Shown here piece by piece: positions 16,728-22,938 of a stretch of DNA of 29,709 nucleotides (position 1 is the stretch's first letter; each line of letters starts with the position of its first letter). A program made the translations under genes and the position numbers. The stretch is from Anaerolineae bacterium (GTDB lineage Bacteria; Chloroflexota; Anaerolineae; JAAYZQ01): contig JAFGOG010000020.1 in the NCBI GenBank assembly GCA_016926595.1, positions 1 to 29,709 on the forward strand, in the 5' to 3' direction. The notes beneath the pieces were generated by a model that saw only the letters and a program-made list of their open reading frames with translations, did not search any database and was not told the origin of the DNA.

Positions 16728-17555
16728 TCACGTGGTCTCTTCCCACTCTTTGATGGCGTCCGCGATCAACTGGCGGGCCGTCAGGTTGGGAATGTCGTTT
16801 GCATCCTGGTAGTCGCGCCCGTCGAACTGGAAGTGAACCGCACCTGAGGGATCGGCACGCATGTGCAGCTCGCGGTCATGAAAGGCCGGGATCGTCTGCA
16901 TCCGCCTTTGGAGGATCTCTTCGATGTGATCCACAAAGGTACGAGGACGCTCTTCAAGGCCCTTGGGTGTCAGGCGATGTTGGATAGAGCTGATCAGGCC
17001 CGGTTTCTCAGGCGGCGAAGCCTGGCCCATTTCGGCGAGCATGCTCAGGAACTGCTCCTCGATAGCGGCTTTTGCCACCGGCCTGGCTGCAGCCGGTTGG
17101 TCGGCGGGCGCGCCACGGATCTGCTTCAGCTCCTCCTGGCTTTCCTGGCGCAGATCTTCACGCCAGCGATAGGTCCTGTCTATCGGCGCCGGCTCTTCCA
17201 CCTGCTGACCAAGCACCCCGGTAAAACGGACCAGCTCCATAGCTGCGACTACGATCTGCCTTTTGCTCTCCACATCCTGGACCTCGGCCAGGCTTCGATA
17301 GCGCACCCCGCCGATCTCCACTTGGAGTGGTCCGCCTTCTGTGTCGCGGACGAGGGATAGGGGCTGCGTGCCGGCCGAAAAGGAATGGTCCGAGGATGCC
17401 CTGCCCCCTCCAGGCAACCCGCCCTCTTGACCGCGCGCGGTTTTCTTTCGGCTGGACAACATGACATAGGCAATGAGGACCACCATCAAGACAACAATGG
17501 CGCCGATCACCAGGATCAGCAACGTTCGCAATTGGTCCAGGCTAAACTGCTCCAT
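16728..17555 (-). CDS. Membrane-anchored protein of unknown function
   Basis: About 275 residues from the ATG at 17555, with GGAGG 4 nt upstream; a TTG immediately before it is less likely. A single hydrophobic helix at ~9-34 (LRTLLILVIGAIVVLMVVLIAYVML) is followed by basic SSRKK, which predicts an N-out, C-in anchor. The rest is soluble: an acidic and proline/alanine-containing linker, a segment QVEIGGVRYRSLAEVQDVESK, a middle AIEEQFLSMLAEMG, and a C-terminal domain with FDGRDYQDANDIPNLTARQLI, which echoes the GVRYRSLAEV segment (a ligand-like 'xxYRSLxEI' pair). I recognise no family. It converges on the MBL gene at its 3' end. Confidence 0.65.
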   Translation of the reverse strand: MEQFSLDQLRTLLILVIGAIVVLMVVLIAYVMLSSRKKTARGQEGGLPGGGRASSDHSFSAGTQPLSLVRDTEGGPLQVEIGGVRYRSLAEVQDVESKRQIVVAAMELVRFTGVLGQQVEEPAPIDRTYRWREDLRQESQEELKQIRGAPADQPAAARPVAKAAIEEQFLSMLAEMGQASPPEKPGLISSIQHRLTPKGLEERPRTFVDHIEEILQRRMQTIPAFHDRELHMRADPSGAVHFQFDGRDYQDANDIPNLTARQLIADAIKEWEETT

Positions 17556-17619
17556 CAAGCCTCCGGCAATGCAGATCTATCTCTGATGCGTCTCATCGCT
17601 GAGCATTCGGGTCATTCCT

Positions 17620-17648
17620 ATTATATCAGATTTTGCCTTCAGAGTCCA
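17620..17648 (-). promoter_or_regulatory. Sigma70-type promoter for the membrane-anchored protein
   Basis: On the minus strand, TGGACT (17643-17648) and a perfect TATAAT (17620-17625) are 17 nt apart. The -35 box is a 4/6 match and overlaps the last bases after the mutM frame. Transcription would begin near 17613, 58 nt before the ATG. Confidence 0.5.
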
Positions 17649-17652
17649 GTCC

Positions 17653-18462
17653 CTATCGCTGGCATTTAGGGCAAAAGTGGGTGGAGCGCCCGCCGACGAT
17701 CAGCCGTTCGATAGGGACGCCGCAAACCGGGCAAGGGTCGCCTGTCCGGCCATACACCTCCACCTGATAATCGCCGGCCCGGCCCTCCGCATCCAGGTAG
17801 TTGCGATCCGGCAGTGTCGTGCCGCAAGCGACAATGGCACGCTGCAGCACCGCGCGGATCGCTTCATACAGGCGCACCTGGTCGGCGGCGGTCAGGGTAT
17901 CGACCCGGCGTAGGGGGTTGAGCCGGGCAGCAAAGAGTATCTCGTCGGCATAGATATTGCCCACTCCGGCCAGGAATTGCTGGTTAAGCAGCATCGACTT
18001 GAGCCGGCCAGAACGCCGGCCCAACAACCGACTGAAATCCTCCTGTGAGAAATCGGCTGCCAGAGGCTCTGGCCCAAGGGTCGCCGTGATCTCTTCCGGT
18101 TCGCCGACCAGGTAGATGCGCCCAAACTTGCGGGCATCCCGGAAGCGTAATTGCCGGTCATCGTCGAGGTCCAGGACAGCCCGAATATGCGGGCCCAGGG
18201 CTTCGCCGGCCAGCGCCACGAACAACCGGCCGCTCATCTTCAGGTGGACGAGGAGATAGCCTTGGTCCAGCTTGATGACCAGATACTTGCCCCGCCGGGC
18301 GACCGATTCGACCCGCCGGCCAGCGATCCGGGCTTGGAATTCGTCCAGCGCCGGGCGGGCGAGGGTGCGGGGCCAGTAGATAGCCGCGGCGGTGATGGTT
18401 GAGCCCGGCAAGCACTGGTGCAGCCCGCGGGCGACCGTTTCGACTTCTGGCAGCTCCGGCAT
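17653..18462 (-). CDS. mutM: Formamidopyrimidine-DNA glycosylase
   Basis: A 269-residue protein, the normal length for MutM/Fpg. It removes 8-oxoguanine and formamidopyrimidines from DNA and nicks the abasic site. The N-terminus is the invariant MPELPEVET, with Pro2 the Schiff-base nucleophile and Glu3 catalytic. HLKMSGRL, the helix-two-turn-helix region LLNQQFLAGVGNIYADEILF, and the C-terminal zinc finger CPVC-(16 residues)-CPKC are complete. The YGRTGDPC loop before the finger is also typical. Its start codon overlaps the maf stop by one base (TGATG), so it is translated together with maf and the HIT gene. Confidence 0.97.
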   Translation of the reverse strand: MPELPEVETVARGLHQCLPGSTITAAAIYWPRTLARPALDEFQARIAGRRVESVARRGKYLVIKLDQGYLLVHLKMSGRLFVALAGEALGPHIRAVLDLDDDRQLRFRDARKFGRIYLVGEPEEITATLGPEPLAADFSQEDFSRLLGRRSGRLKSMLLNQQFLAGVGNIYADEILFAARLNPLRRVDTLTAADQVRLYEAIRAVLQRAIVACGTTLPDRNYLDAEGRAGDYQVEVYGRTGDPCPVCGVPIERLIVGGRSTHFCPKCQR

Positions 18463-19136
18463 CAGCTCACCGCCTGGCGTTGTGGCAAAAGCGGCATAGA
18501 GCAGTCACGCTGGCTGAAAGCCCGGCATATCCCCGGCGCGTCTGGGTCCAGGCTGACACCGAACTGGGCCAGCGCCCGGCCAAGATGGCACAACGGAAGG
18601 CCCATGACGCTGAGCCAACAACCTTCGACCCGCGCGACCGGGTCAAAGGCGGGATGTTGGATGGCATAGGCGCCGGCCTTGTCCAGCGGGTCGCCGCTGC
18701 CCACATAACGGGCAATCTCGTCGTCGCCATACTCGCGCATCCAGACGGCGCTGTCCGCCAGCTCGGACACCAGGCGCCCGCTGGCCGGATGCCAGGCGCT
18801 GATGCCGCTGTACACATGGTGGAGCCGCCCGCGCAGCAGGCGCAGCATCTGCGCTGCTTCACCCGGACTGACCGGCTTGCCCAACACCTGGCCGTCGAGC
18901 GCCACGACCGTGTCGGCGGCGATGACCAGCTCGTCGCGCCGGGCATCGCCGATCGACCGGGCCTTGGCCTGGCTCAGGCGGACGACCATCTCGGGCGGCG
19001 ATTCGCCGTCCAACCAACGCTCGTCCACATTGGCCGCCCGGATGACAAAGGGCAGGCCCAACAGTGAAATCAGCTCCCGCCGGCGTGGCGACCCGGAGGC
19101 CAGGATCAAGCGGCGGATGGCAAAATCCAAGGTCAT
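18462..19136 (-). CDS. maf: Maf-family nucleotide pyrophosphatase
   Basis: About 224 residues from the ATG at 19136, which overlaps the HIT stop (ATGA); an in-frame start 20 codons upstream would lie inside the HIT gene. Motifs of the Maf/YhdE family are present: LILASGSPRRRELISLLG at the N-terminus, VIAADTVVALDGQVLGKP with the catalytic Asp, and DPLDKAGAYAIQ, then GLPL. The family hydrolyses non-canonical or canonical pyrimidine nucleotides (dTTP, UTP and modified forms) and is linked to septum control. A ~25-residue C-terminal extension (CRAFSQRDCSMPLL) is beyond the usual end and may be non-essential. The gene is in a tight three-gene unit with HIT and mutM, all tied to nucleotide or DNA sanitation. 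Confidence 0.92.
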   Translation of the reverse strand: MTLDFAIRRLILASGSPRRRELISLLGLPFVIRAANVDERWLDGESPPEMVVRLSQAKARSIGDARRDELVIAADTVVALDGQVLGKPVSPGEAAQMLRLLRGRLHHVYSGISAWHPASGRLVSELADSAVWMREYGDDEIARYVGSGDPLDKAGAYAIQHPAFDPVARVEGCWLSVMGLPLCHLGRALAQFGVSLDPDAPGICRAFSQRDCSMPLLPQRQAVS

Positions 19137-19561
19137 AAAGCTTCCCGTATCTGCGCTGCCAGCGCGTCCAGGGTGTCGCGGCTGGGCCGGTCCCAATAGC
19201 CGGGAGGGAAGCGAAAGCCAAAACCATCGCCCTGAAAACGGGGCAGGATATGGAGGTGAACGTGAAAGACATCCTGTCCCGCCGCCTCGCCGTCGGCCAG
19301 GAAAAAGTTAATCCCTTCACAGCGAAGCGCCGATCGACGCATGGCAGCGGCCAGCTTCATCCCTACCCGGAACAGGTGAGCGCCGGTATCGGGATCCAGG
19401 TCCGCCAGGTAAGCGGCATGAACGCGGGGGATGATCAGCAGGTGCCCGGGGATGACCGGCTGGATGTCCATGAAAGCAATGGCCTGCTCGTCGGTGTAGA
19501 CGACGCTGGCCGGGGATTGGCCCCGGATGATGTCACAGAAAACACATGGGGGATTAGTCAC
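19133..19561 (-). CDS. HIT-family nucleotide hydrolase/transferase
   Basis: A 142-residue protein starting at GTG 19561, with GGAGG 8 nt upstream. The histidine triad DVFHVHLHILPRF lies near residues 98-110, with the N-terminal CVFCDIIRG pair of cysteines (C6, C9) and the loop QPVIPGHLLIIPRVH. This is the Hint/HinT branch, which removes AMP from phosphoramidates or adenylated substrates. It heads the HIT-maf-mutM unit behind its own promoter at 19594-19622. Specific substrates are unknown. Confidence 0.92.
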   Translation of the reverse strand: MTNPPCVFCDIIRGQSPASVVYTDEQAIAFMDIQPVIPGHLLIIPRVHAAYLADLDPDTGAHLFRVGMKLAAAMRRSALRCEGINFFLADGEAAGQDVFHVHLHILPRFQGDGFGFRFPPGYWDRPSRDTLDALAAQIREAL

Positions 19562-19593
19562 TGCCGAACCTCCTCGCCTCTTTGATCGCCACG

Positions 19594-19622
19594 ATTATAG
19601 CATGAAGCAGGCCGAAAACCAA
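19594..19622 (-). promoter_or_regulatory. Promoter for the HIT-maf-mutM operon
   Basis: On the minus strand, TTGGTT (19617-19622) and a perfect TATAAT (19594-19599) are separated by exactly 17 nt. The -35 box lies inside the T-rich tail of the upstream terminator. Transcription would start near 19587, 26 nt before the GTG start of the HIT gene. Confidence 0.6.
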
Positions 19623-19648
19623 AACCGGGAGAGCAAGGGCTCTCTCGG
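19613..19648 (-). terminator. Intrinsic terminator of the thiol-redox gene group
   Basis: Bases 19625-19634 pair with 19639-19648 (10 bp including one G-T, loop AAGG). Read on the minus strand, the stem is followed by TTTTGGTTTT. It lies 16 nt past the glutaredoxin-PDZ stop. Confidence 0.7.
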
Positions 19649-19663
19649 TCATCCTGTTTCCCG

Positions 19664-20188
19664 CTATAAGCGGATCAAGGTGTGGTGTGTCTCGCCATCC
19701 CTGACATAGGCGAGCGATATTTCACGGCCTGGCGGCATGTTCGCCAGGAGGCGATGCACATCGCCAGCACGTTGGACCGGCTCGCCGCCCAGAGCGGTGA
19801 TCACATCGCCGCCGCGCAGTCCAACCCGTTCGACTGGCGAGCCAGGCTTGACCTTGCCCACATAGGCGCCGGCTGCCGGGATACCGGGGTGTTTCTTGAT
19901 TTGCGCCGCAGCGTCGGCGATCAACGCGCCGAGCTTGGGCCTGGCCTGGACGGCCTGGTCAAGCAGGCGCCTCAACCGGGGCTGGTCAAAGCCGACGACC
20001 ACCTGGCCATCTACCGTGATCACCGGCACGCCCTGCTGCCGCGAGATGCGGACCATCTCCATGGCCGCATTCCGGTCCAATTCGACGTTCTTTTCCACAA
20101 AGGGAACGCCGCGGCGCGATAGGAACTCTTTTGCCTGAAAGCAGTAGGGACAGTGAGAGCTAGTATACAGCGTCACATTCATCGTCAT
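19664..20188 (-). CDS. Glutaredoxin-PDZ fusion protein
   Basis: A 174-residue two-domain protein. Residues 1-80 are a glutaredoxin: VTLYTSSHCPYCFQAKEFL with CPYC at 13-16, and the cis-proline motif GVPVITVDG, then a conserved VVGFD. Residues ~95-174 form a PDZ domain: GAYVGKVKPGSPVERVGLRGGDVITALGGEPV, then ISLAYVRDG. A short helical linker joins them. PDZ domains bind C-terminal peptides, so the fusion could bring a thiol-disulfide enzyme to specific partners. No signal peptide or membrane helix is visible, so it is expected in the cytoplasm. The start overlaps the preceding ferredoxin stop (ATGA); a second ATG lies two codons inside. It is the last gene before an intrinsic terminator. Confidence 0.88.
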   Translation of the reverse strand: MTMNVTLYTSSHCPYCFQAKEFLSRRGVPFVEKNVELDRNAAMEMVRISRQQGVPVITVDGQVVVGFDQPRLRRLLDQAVQARPKLGALIADAAAQIKKHPGIPAAGAYVGKVKPGSPVERVGLRGGDVITALGGEPVQRAGDVHRLLANMPPGREISLAYVRDGETHHTLIRL

Positions 20189-20460
20189 TGCCTCTTGTCG
20201 GACACCCGCGGCGGGATGATCGCTTTATAGGGGCAGGCGTCGGCGCAGGTATAGCACCCCAGGCAAAAGCCCGCGTCCGGGACCGGCACGCTGTCGGGCC
20301 TTGGCCGGCACAACGCTCCGGTGGCACAGGCAGCCACCGGCGGACAGTCGGCGCAGCGGCGGCACAGATCGCGGTCTATGCGCGGTATTATGTCATCCCA
20401 CAATCCGCCAGGCTGGGCCTTCACGGACGCTTTGTACCTATGGCATGAAAGGGCGACCAT
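20185..20460 (-). CDS. Small 2[4Fe-4S] ferredoxin-like protein
   Basis: Up to 91 residues. Two cluster motifs are present. The first is C33, C36, C39 and C45 with a longer final gap (five residues instead of three) and an extra C51. The second is C66, C69, C72 and C76 followed by Pro, the classical pattern. The start is uncertain: the ATG at 20460 has a GGAG directly against it, and a downstream start is possible because the first ~20 residues are not ferredoxin-like. The stop overlaps the glutaredoxin-PDZ start by 4 nt, so it probably supplies electrons to, or works with, that protein. No partner enzyme is encoded next to it apart from the redox group. Confidence 0.8.
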   Translation of the reverse strand: MVALSCHRYKASVKAQPGGLWDDIIPRIDRDLCRRCADCPPVAACATGALCRPRPDSVPVPDAGFCLGCYTCADACPYKAIIPPRVSDKRQ

Positions 20461-20474
20461 CTCCAGCCGCGAGC

Positions 20475-20510
20475 GGCCCTACACGTGACGGGGATTTGCG
20501 TCACGGGGCC
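20475..20510 (-). promoter_or_regulatory. Hairpin between the PDO and ferredoxin genes
   Basis: CGTGACG (20484-20490) pairs with CGTCACG (20499-20505), and the outer GGCCC (20475-20479) pairs with GGGCC (20506-20510), leaving a 4-nt bulge. It begins 4 nt beyond the PDO gene end. No T-run follows in the minus direction, so it may be a processing or stability element rather than a terminator. Confidence 0.4.
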
Positions 20511-20514
20511 ACCC

Positions 20515-21264
20515 CTACTTCCGGGCCTTGGGCCGCTTTTGGCCCTTCTGCTTCTCGACCTTGTCCTTTTTCGGCTTGTCCTTTGGCTCCTGCTCCGGTG
20601 CGGGGGCAAGGGCCTGCAGCAGCTTGGCCAGGAGGATTGGCTCAGGCACGGCGCCCTCCTGGTGGATCTTGTCGTTGATCACGGTGCGCGGCACACCATA
20701 GACCTGGTACTTGTTCGCCAGGTGAGGAAACTCGATCGCTTCGACCATATCAGCCTGCACCAGCCCCTTGGTCTCCAGTGCAAACATGTGGGCCAGGTGC
20801 ACAGCCTGGGGGCAGTAGGGACAGGTGGGGGTGATGAATACCTGGATGTGCACCGGCTGGGTCAGGCCGGCCAACACCTTTTGCGTCGCGGGCTTGAGCC
20901 CCGATTCACCCCGGGACACGGCCAAAATGTCCTCGACGACGGTAGAAAACTCGTAGCCGGATGGTATGCCGTAGAAGCGGATGCCATAGTCCTGATCCTT
21001 GCCGTCCTGCATGCCGAGGATGACGATGGCCGGAATCTCGGCAATGCCATAGCTCTCGGCCACCGGCTCGTCGGTGACAAAGTTATAGATCACCGACTCG
21101 ATCTTGTCCGACAGCGCCGCGACCTCTTCCACGATCTGGCGGGTTTCGGCGCAGAATTGACACTCGACCGTCTGGGTGAACATCACCAGCTTGATGGGAT
21201 TGACCAACTGCGCGGCAAACTCGTCGCGCAAAGCGTCCGCGTCCTTTTTCGAAATGAGTGGCAT
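20515..21264 (-). CDS. Protein disulfide oxidoreductase with two thioredoxin folds (PDO)
   Basis: A 249-residue protein with two active sites: CQFC at 35-38 and CPYC near 147-150. Both positions match the PDO family known from Pyrococcus and other thermophiles, which makes and reshuffles disulfide bonds inside the cell. The cis-proline motifs IAEIPAIVIL and VYGVPRTVIND follow each site. The last ~35 residues are lysine-rich and disordered (EPKDKPKKDKVEKQKG), an addition to the usual ~225-residue family length. The start has GGAGGA 6 nt upstream. It is in line with a CoA-binding gene and a ferredoxin/glutaredoxin pair, which supports a thiol-disulfide function. No signal peptide is seen. Confidence 0.92.
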   Translation of the reverse strand: MPLISKKDADALRDEFAAQLVNPIKLVMFTQTVECQFCAETRQIVEEVAALSDKIESVIYNFVTDEPVAESYGIAEIPAIVILGMQDGKDQDYGIRFYGIPSGYEFSTVVEDILAVSRGESGLKPATQKVLAGLTQPVHIQVFITPTCPYCPQAVHLAHMFALETKGLVQADMVEAIEFPHLANKYQVYGVPRTVINDKIHQEGAVPEPILLAKLLQALAPAPEQEPKDKPKKDKVEKQKGQKRPKARK

Positions 21265-21397
21265 TTTGATTCCTCCTACAGAACTTGATTAAAAGCCTGC
21301 TCCATGAGCGGCCAAAGGTTGCAATATTGGGCCAAACCGGCCATTTCCAGTGGGTTAGCCATCACGATCAGGGGAGATCGCCGCGCCCTACTCGTAC

Positions 21398-21805
21398 CTA
21401 GTCCCAGTTCTGCCGCAGAGCCATGGCACATGCATCGTGAATCACCTGGATGCCATGCCGGTGGCAGTAGTCGATGGCGGTCTCGGATTCGGAGCCTGGC
21501 TGCATCCAGATGCGCGTCAGGCCCAGCTCCTTGACCTCTTTTACGACCTGCTCGGTGACTGCCGGCGGCACAACCAGATCGACGACCTCTGGCTGCTGAG
21601 GCAGATCAGCCAACGAGGGATAGACTTGCGCCCCGTTTATCTCACCGCCTTTGGGGTTGACCGGGTATACGTGGTATCCAGACGCAAGCAGGCTGCGATA
21701 GATGCGGTTGCCGTACTTGGCCGGATCCTGGCTGACTCCCACCACGGCCCACACACGCCGGGCGATGAAATCAGAGATTAGTTTCTCGATGTCGGTTTGT
21801 TCCAT
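21398..21805 (-). CDS. YccU-like CoA-binding protein
   Basis: A 135-residue protein from the ATG at 21805, with GAGGGAG about 9 nt upstream; the frame extends 19 codons further, but that stretch overlaps the leader. It is a single CoA-binding Rossmann domain: VWAVVGVSQDPAKYGNRIYR, then YHVYPVNPKGGEINGAQVYPSL, VVDLVVPPAVTEQVV, and the C-terminal IWMQPGSESETAIDYC. Such proteins bind CoA or related nucleotides; the biological role is poorly defined. It is first in the minus-strand thiol-redox group, behind a consensus promoter, so a link to CoA thiol status is plausible. Confidence 0.9.
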   Translation of the reverse strand: MEQTDIEKLISDFIARRVWAVVGVSQDPAKYGNRIYRSLLASGYHVYPVNPKGGEINGAQVYPSLADLPQQPEVVDLVVPPAVTEQVVKEVKELGLTRIWMQPGSESETAIDYCHRHGIQVIHDACAMALRQNWD

Positions 21806-21836
21806 GATCTTATCTCCCTCACTCATTACTCCCGTA

Positions 21837-21851
21837 TACCCCCCGGGGGTA
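21837..21851 (-). promoter_or_regulatory. GC-centred palindrome at the transcription start (possible operator)
   Basis: TACCCCC at 21837-21843 and GGGGGTA at 21845-21851 are perfect inverse arms around one central base. It sits 11 nt downstream of the -10 box, so it covers the expected start site and early leader. The layout resembles operators of the CsoR/RcnR/CstR family (TACC-type runs of C then G), which respond to metals or persulfides. No regulator of that family is encoded in the window. Confidence 0.45.
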
Positions 21852-21861
21852 CACAAATGCA

Positions 21862-21890
21862 ATTATAGCATGGTCGTTATCGTTTGTCAA
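21862..21890 (-). promoter_or_regulatory. Perfect-consensus sigma70 promoter for the thiol-redox genes
   Basis: On the minus strand, TTGACA (21885-21890) and TATAAT (21862-21867) are separated by exactly 17 nt, identical to the E. coli consensus. Transcription would start near 21855. Confidence 0.75.
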
Positions 21891-21923
21891 GTTCCAGTCG
21901 CCCCAACTCCGACCACCTCTAGA

Positions 21924-21952
21924 TTGACCGGTGGGCCAGAGTGTAGTATAAC
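21924..21952 (+). promoter_or_regulatory. Sigma70-type promoter for the DUF4476 gene
   Basis: TTGACC (21924-21929) and TATAAC (21947-21952) are 17 nt apart, each matching the consensus in 5 of 6 bases. It is divergent from the promoter at 21862-21890, with ~33 nt between the -35 boxes. GGAGG follows at 21966-21970 before the ATG at 21979. Confidence 0.65.
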
Positions 21953-21978
21953 ACAGATCGAACTTGGAGGTAACATCG

Positions 21979-22491
21979 ATGAAACACAAAGATCGGACTG
22001 GACCGGAGGAGACAGCCTACCAGGTGTTGGCCGACCTGCGCGAGGCCAGGAATATGCTGGACGCTATCAGGCAGCCGCAGGTGCGGGAGCGCCTCGACCT
22101 GCTCCTGGCCAGGGCCGAGCTAGGAGCCGACGACCTGCGGCGCCACCTGGCAGGGTCGCCCAGGCCCCCCAGGCCTCACGGGCCGCCCAGACCCCACGGG
22201 CCGCCGGCCGTCGCGCCGGAAGAGTTTGACATCATCCTAGAGGCGATCAGGAAAAGGTGGCCCGACAGGGAAAGGGTCGCGCTCATTCGCGAGATGGGGA
22301 CCGGCGGACGGTTCACCAGCGCCCAGGTGCGCGCTCTGCTGGAGACGTTCAACTTTGACGATGAGCGTGTCGAGGCCGCCGTCCTGCTCTACCCAAAGGT
22401 CGTGGACCGAGAGACCTTTTTCCAGGCGCTCGAGGCGTTCAAGTTCCCGTTCAGTCGGGATGAGGTGCGGAAGAGGCTGGGGCTCGACTGA
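21979..22491 (+). CDS. DUF4476 domain protein
   Basis: A 170-residue protein from the ATG at 21979, with GGAGG 8 nt upstream. Residues ~10-55 form a charged coiled helix pair (LADLREARNMLDAIRQ, LDLLLARAELGADDLRR). A proline/histidine-rich linker with a repeated RPHGPP unit follows (~60-75). The last ~90 residues match the DUF4476 pattern: EFDIILEAIRK, then IREMGTGGRFTSAQVRALLETFNFDDERVEAAVLLYPKVVD and FFQALEAFKFPFSRDEVRK. DUF4476 proteins are often secreted in Bacteroidota; this one has no signal peptide. The function is unknown, probably a helical protein-binding domain. Confidence 0.8.
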   Translation: MKHKDRTGPEETAYQVLADLREARNMLDAIRQPQVRERLDLLLARAELGADDLRRHLAGSPRPPRPHGPPRPHGPPAVAPEEFDIILEAIRKRWPDRERVALIREMGTGGRFTSAQVRALLETFNFDDERVEAAVLLYPKVVDRETFFQALEAFKFPFSRDEVRKRLGLD

Positions 22492-22702
22492 GCACTGGAC
22501 GGAAGACCCTTCTTTTGGTCTCCTGCAGGCGCATAGCTGACAGAAAATCTCTACACCAGGTACCGTCATCAAACAGATCGTTGATCTCGGCGGCGCTGGT
22601 GAATTTGCGCCAGGTGGTGGGAATATCTGGGAGCAGCGCAGCGATGCTTCGGCTTGTACCAAGTGCGCCGATACACAAGTGGTGTCTGCCGGGCCGTGGC
22701 AT
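22492..22702. other. Intergenic region without a recognised gene
   Basis: This 211-nt stretch between the DUF4476 stop and the promoter of the lysine operon shows no RNA gene or terminator with a T-tail. One minus-strand frame gives a protein-like 60-residue stretch (SIAALLPDIPTTWRKF, SAAEINDLFDDGTW), which could be a remnant of a former gene. Confidence 0.4.
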
Positions 22703-22731
22703 TTGACAAAAGGGGTTGGGCGGCGTATACT
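22703..22731 (+). promoter_or_regulatory. Strong sigma70 promoter for the lysine catabolic operon
   Basis: TTGACA (22703-22708, perfect) and TATACT (22726-22731, 5/6) are separated by exactly 17 nt. Transcription would begin near 22738, about 200 nt before the GTG start of the reductase gene. Confidence 0.7.
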
Positions 22732-22737
22732 GGCAGG

Positions 22738-22938
22738 GCAGCCAATGGGGGCTGGAGAAGTTACTTTTAGATGGCTGGCTGTGGCCGGTACCCTGCGCAC
22801 CGGCCTTTATTCTACATGGCGATCAGCTTTCAGTTTTCGGCGGCGTTTGCGCCCGGCTGGAAGCTGATTGCTGAAAGGGCAGAGGGCGACCATGAGGGGG
22901 AGGGCGACCACATGGAGTCGCCCATACAGGAGGGGAAT
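22738..22938 (+). promoter_or_regulatory. Structured ~200-nt mRNA leader of the lysine operon
   Basis: Four hairpins can be drawn. (a) 22739-22743 with 22750-22754. (b) GGCCGGT 22783-22789 with ACCGGCC 22799-22805, followed by TTTATTCT, which is terminator-like. (c) A long stem, 22820-22829 with 22861-22870 (10 bp with one G-T), continuing inward and capped by 22842-22845 with 22850-22853. (d) GGGCGAC 22902-22908 with GTCGCCC 22917-22923, just before the ribosome site at 22928. A second copy of GGGCGAC at 22884-22890 could compete for the same partner. No known riboswitch class was recognised; the lysine riboswitch signature was not seen. Confidence 0.45.

Noticed and set aside
22140..22205. 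Short CRISPR-like or tandem DNA repeat in the DUF4476 gene
   Set aside because: The GGCC-rich repeat encodes the RPHGPP linker in frame, and there are only two units.
22738..22938. Lysine riboswitch
   Set aside because: The length and location fit, but the conserved lysine-riboswitch junction sequences were not recognised.
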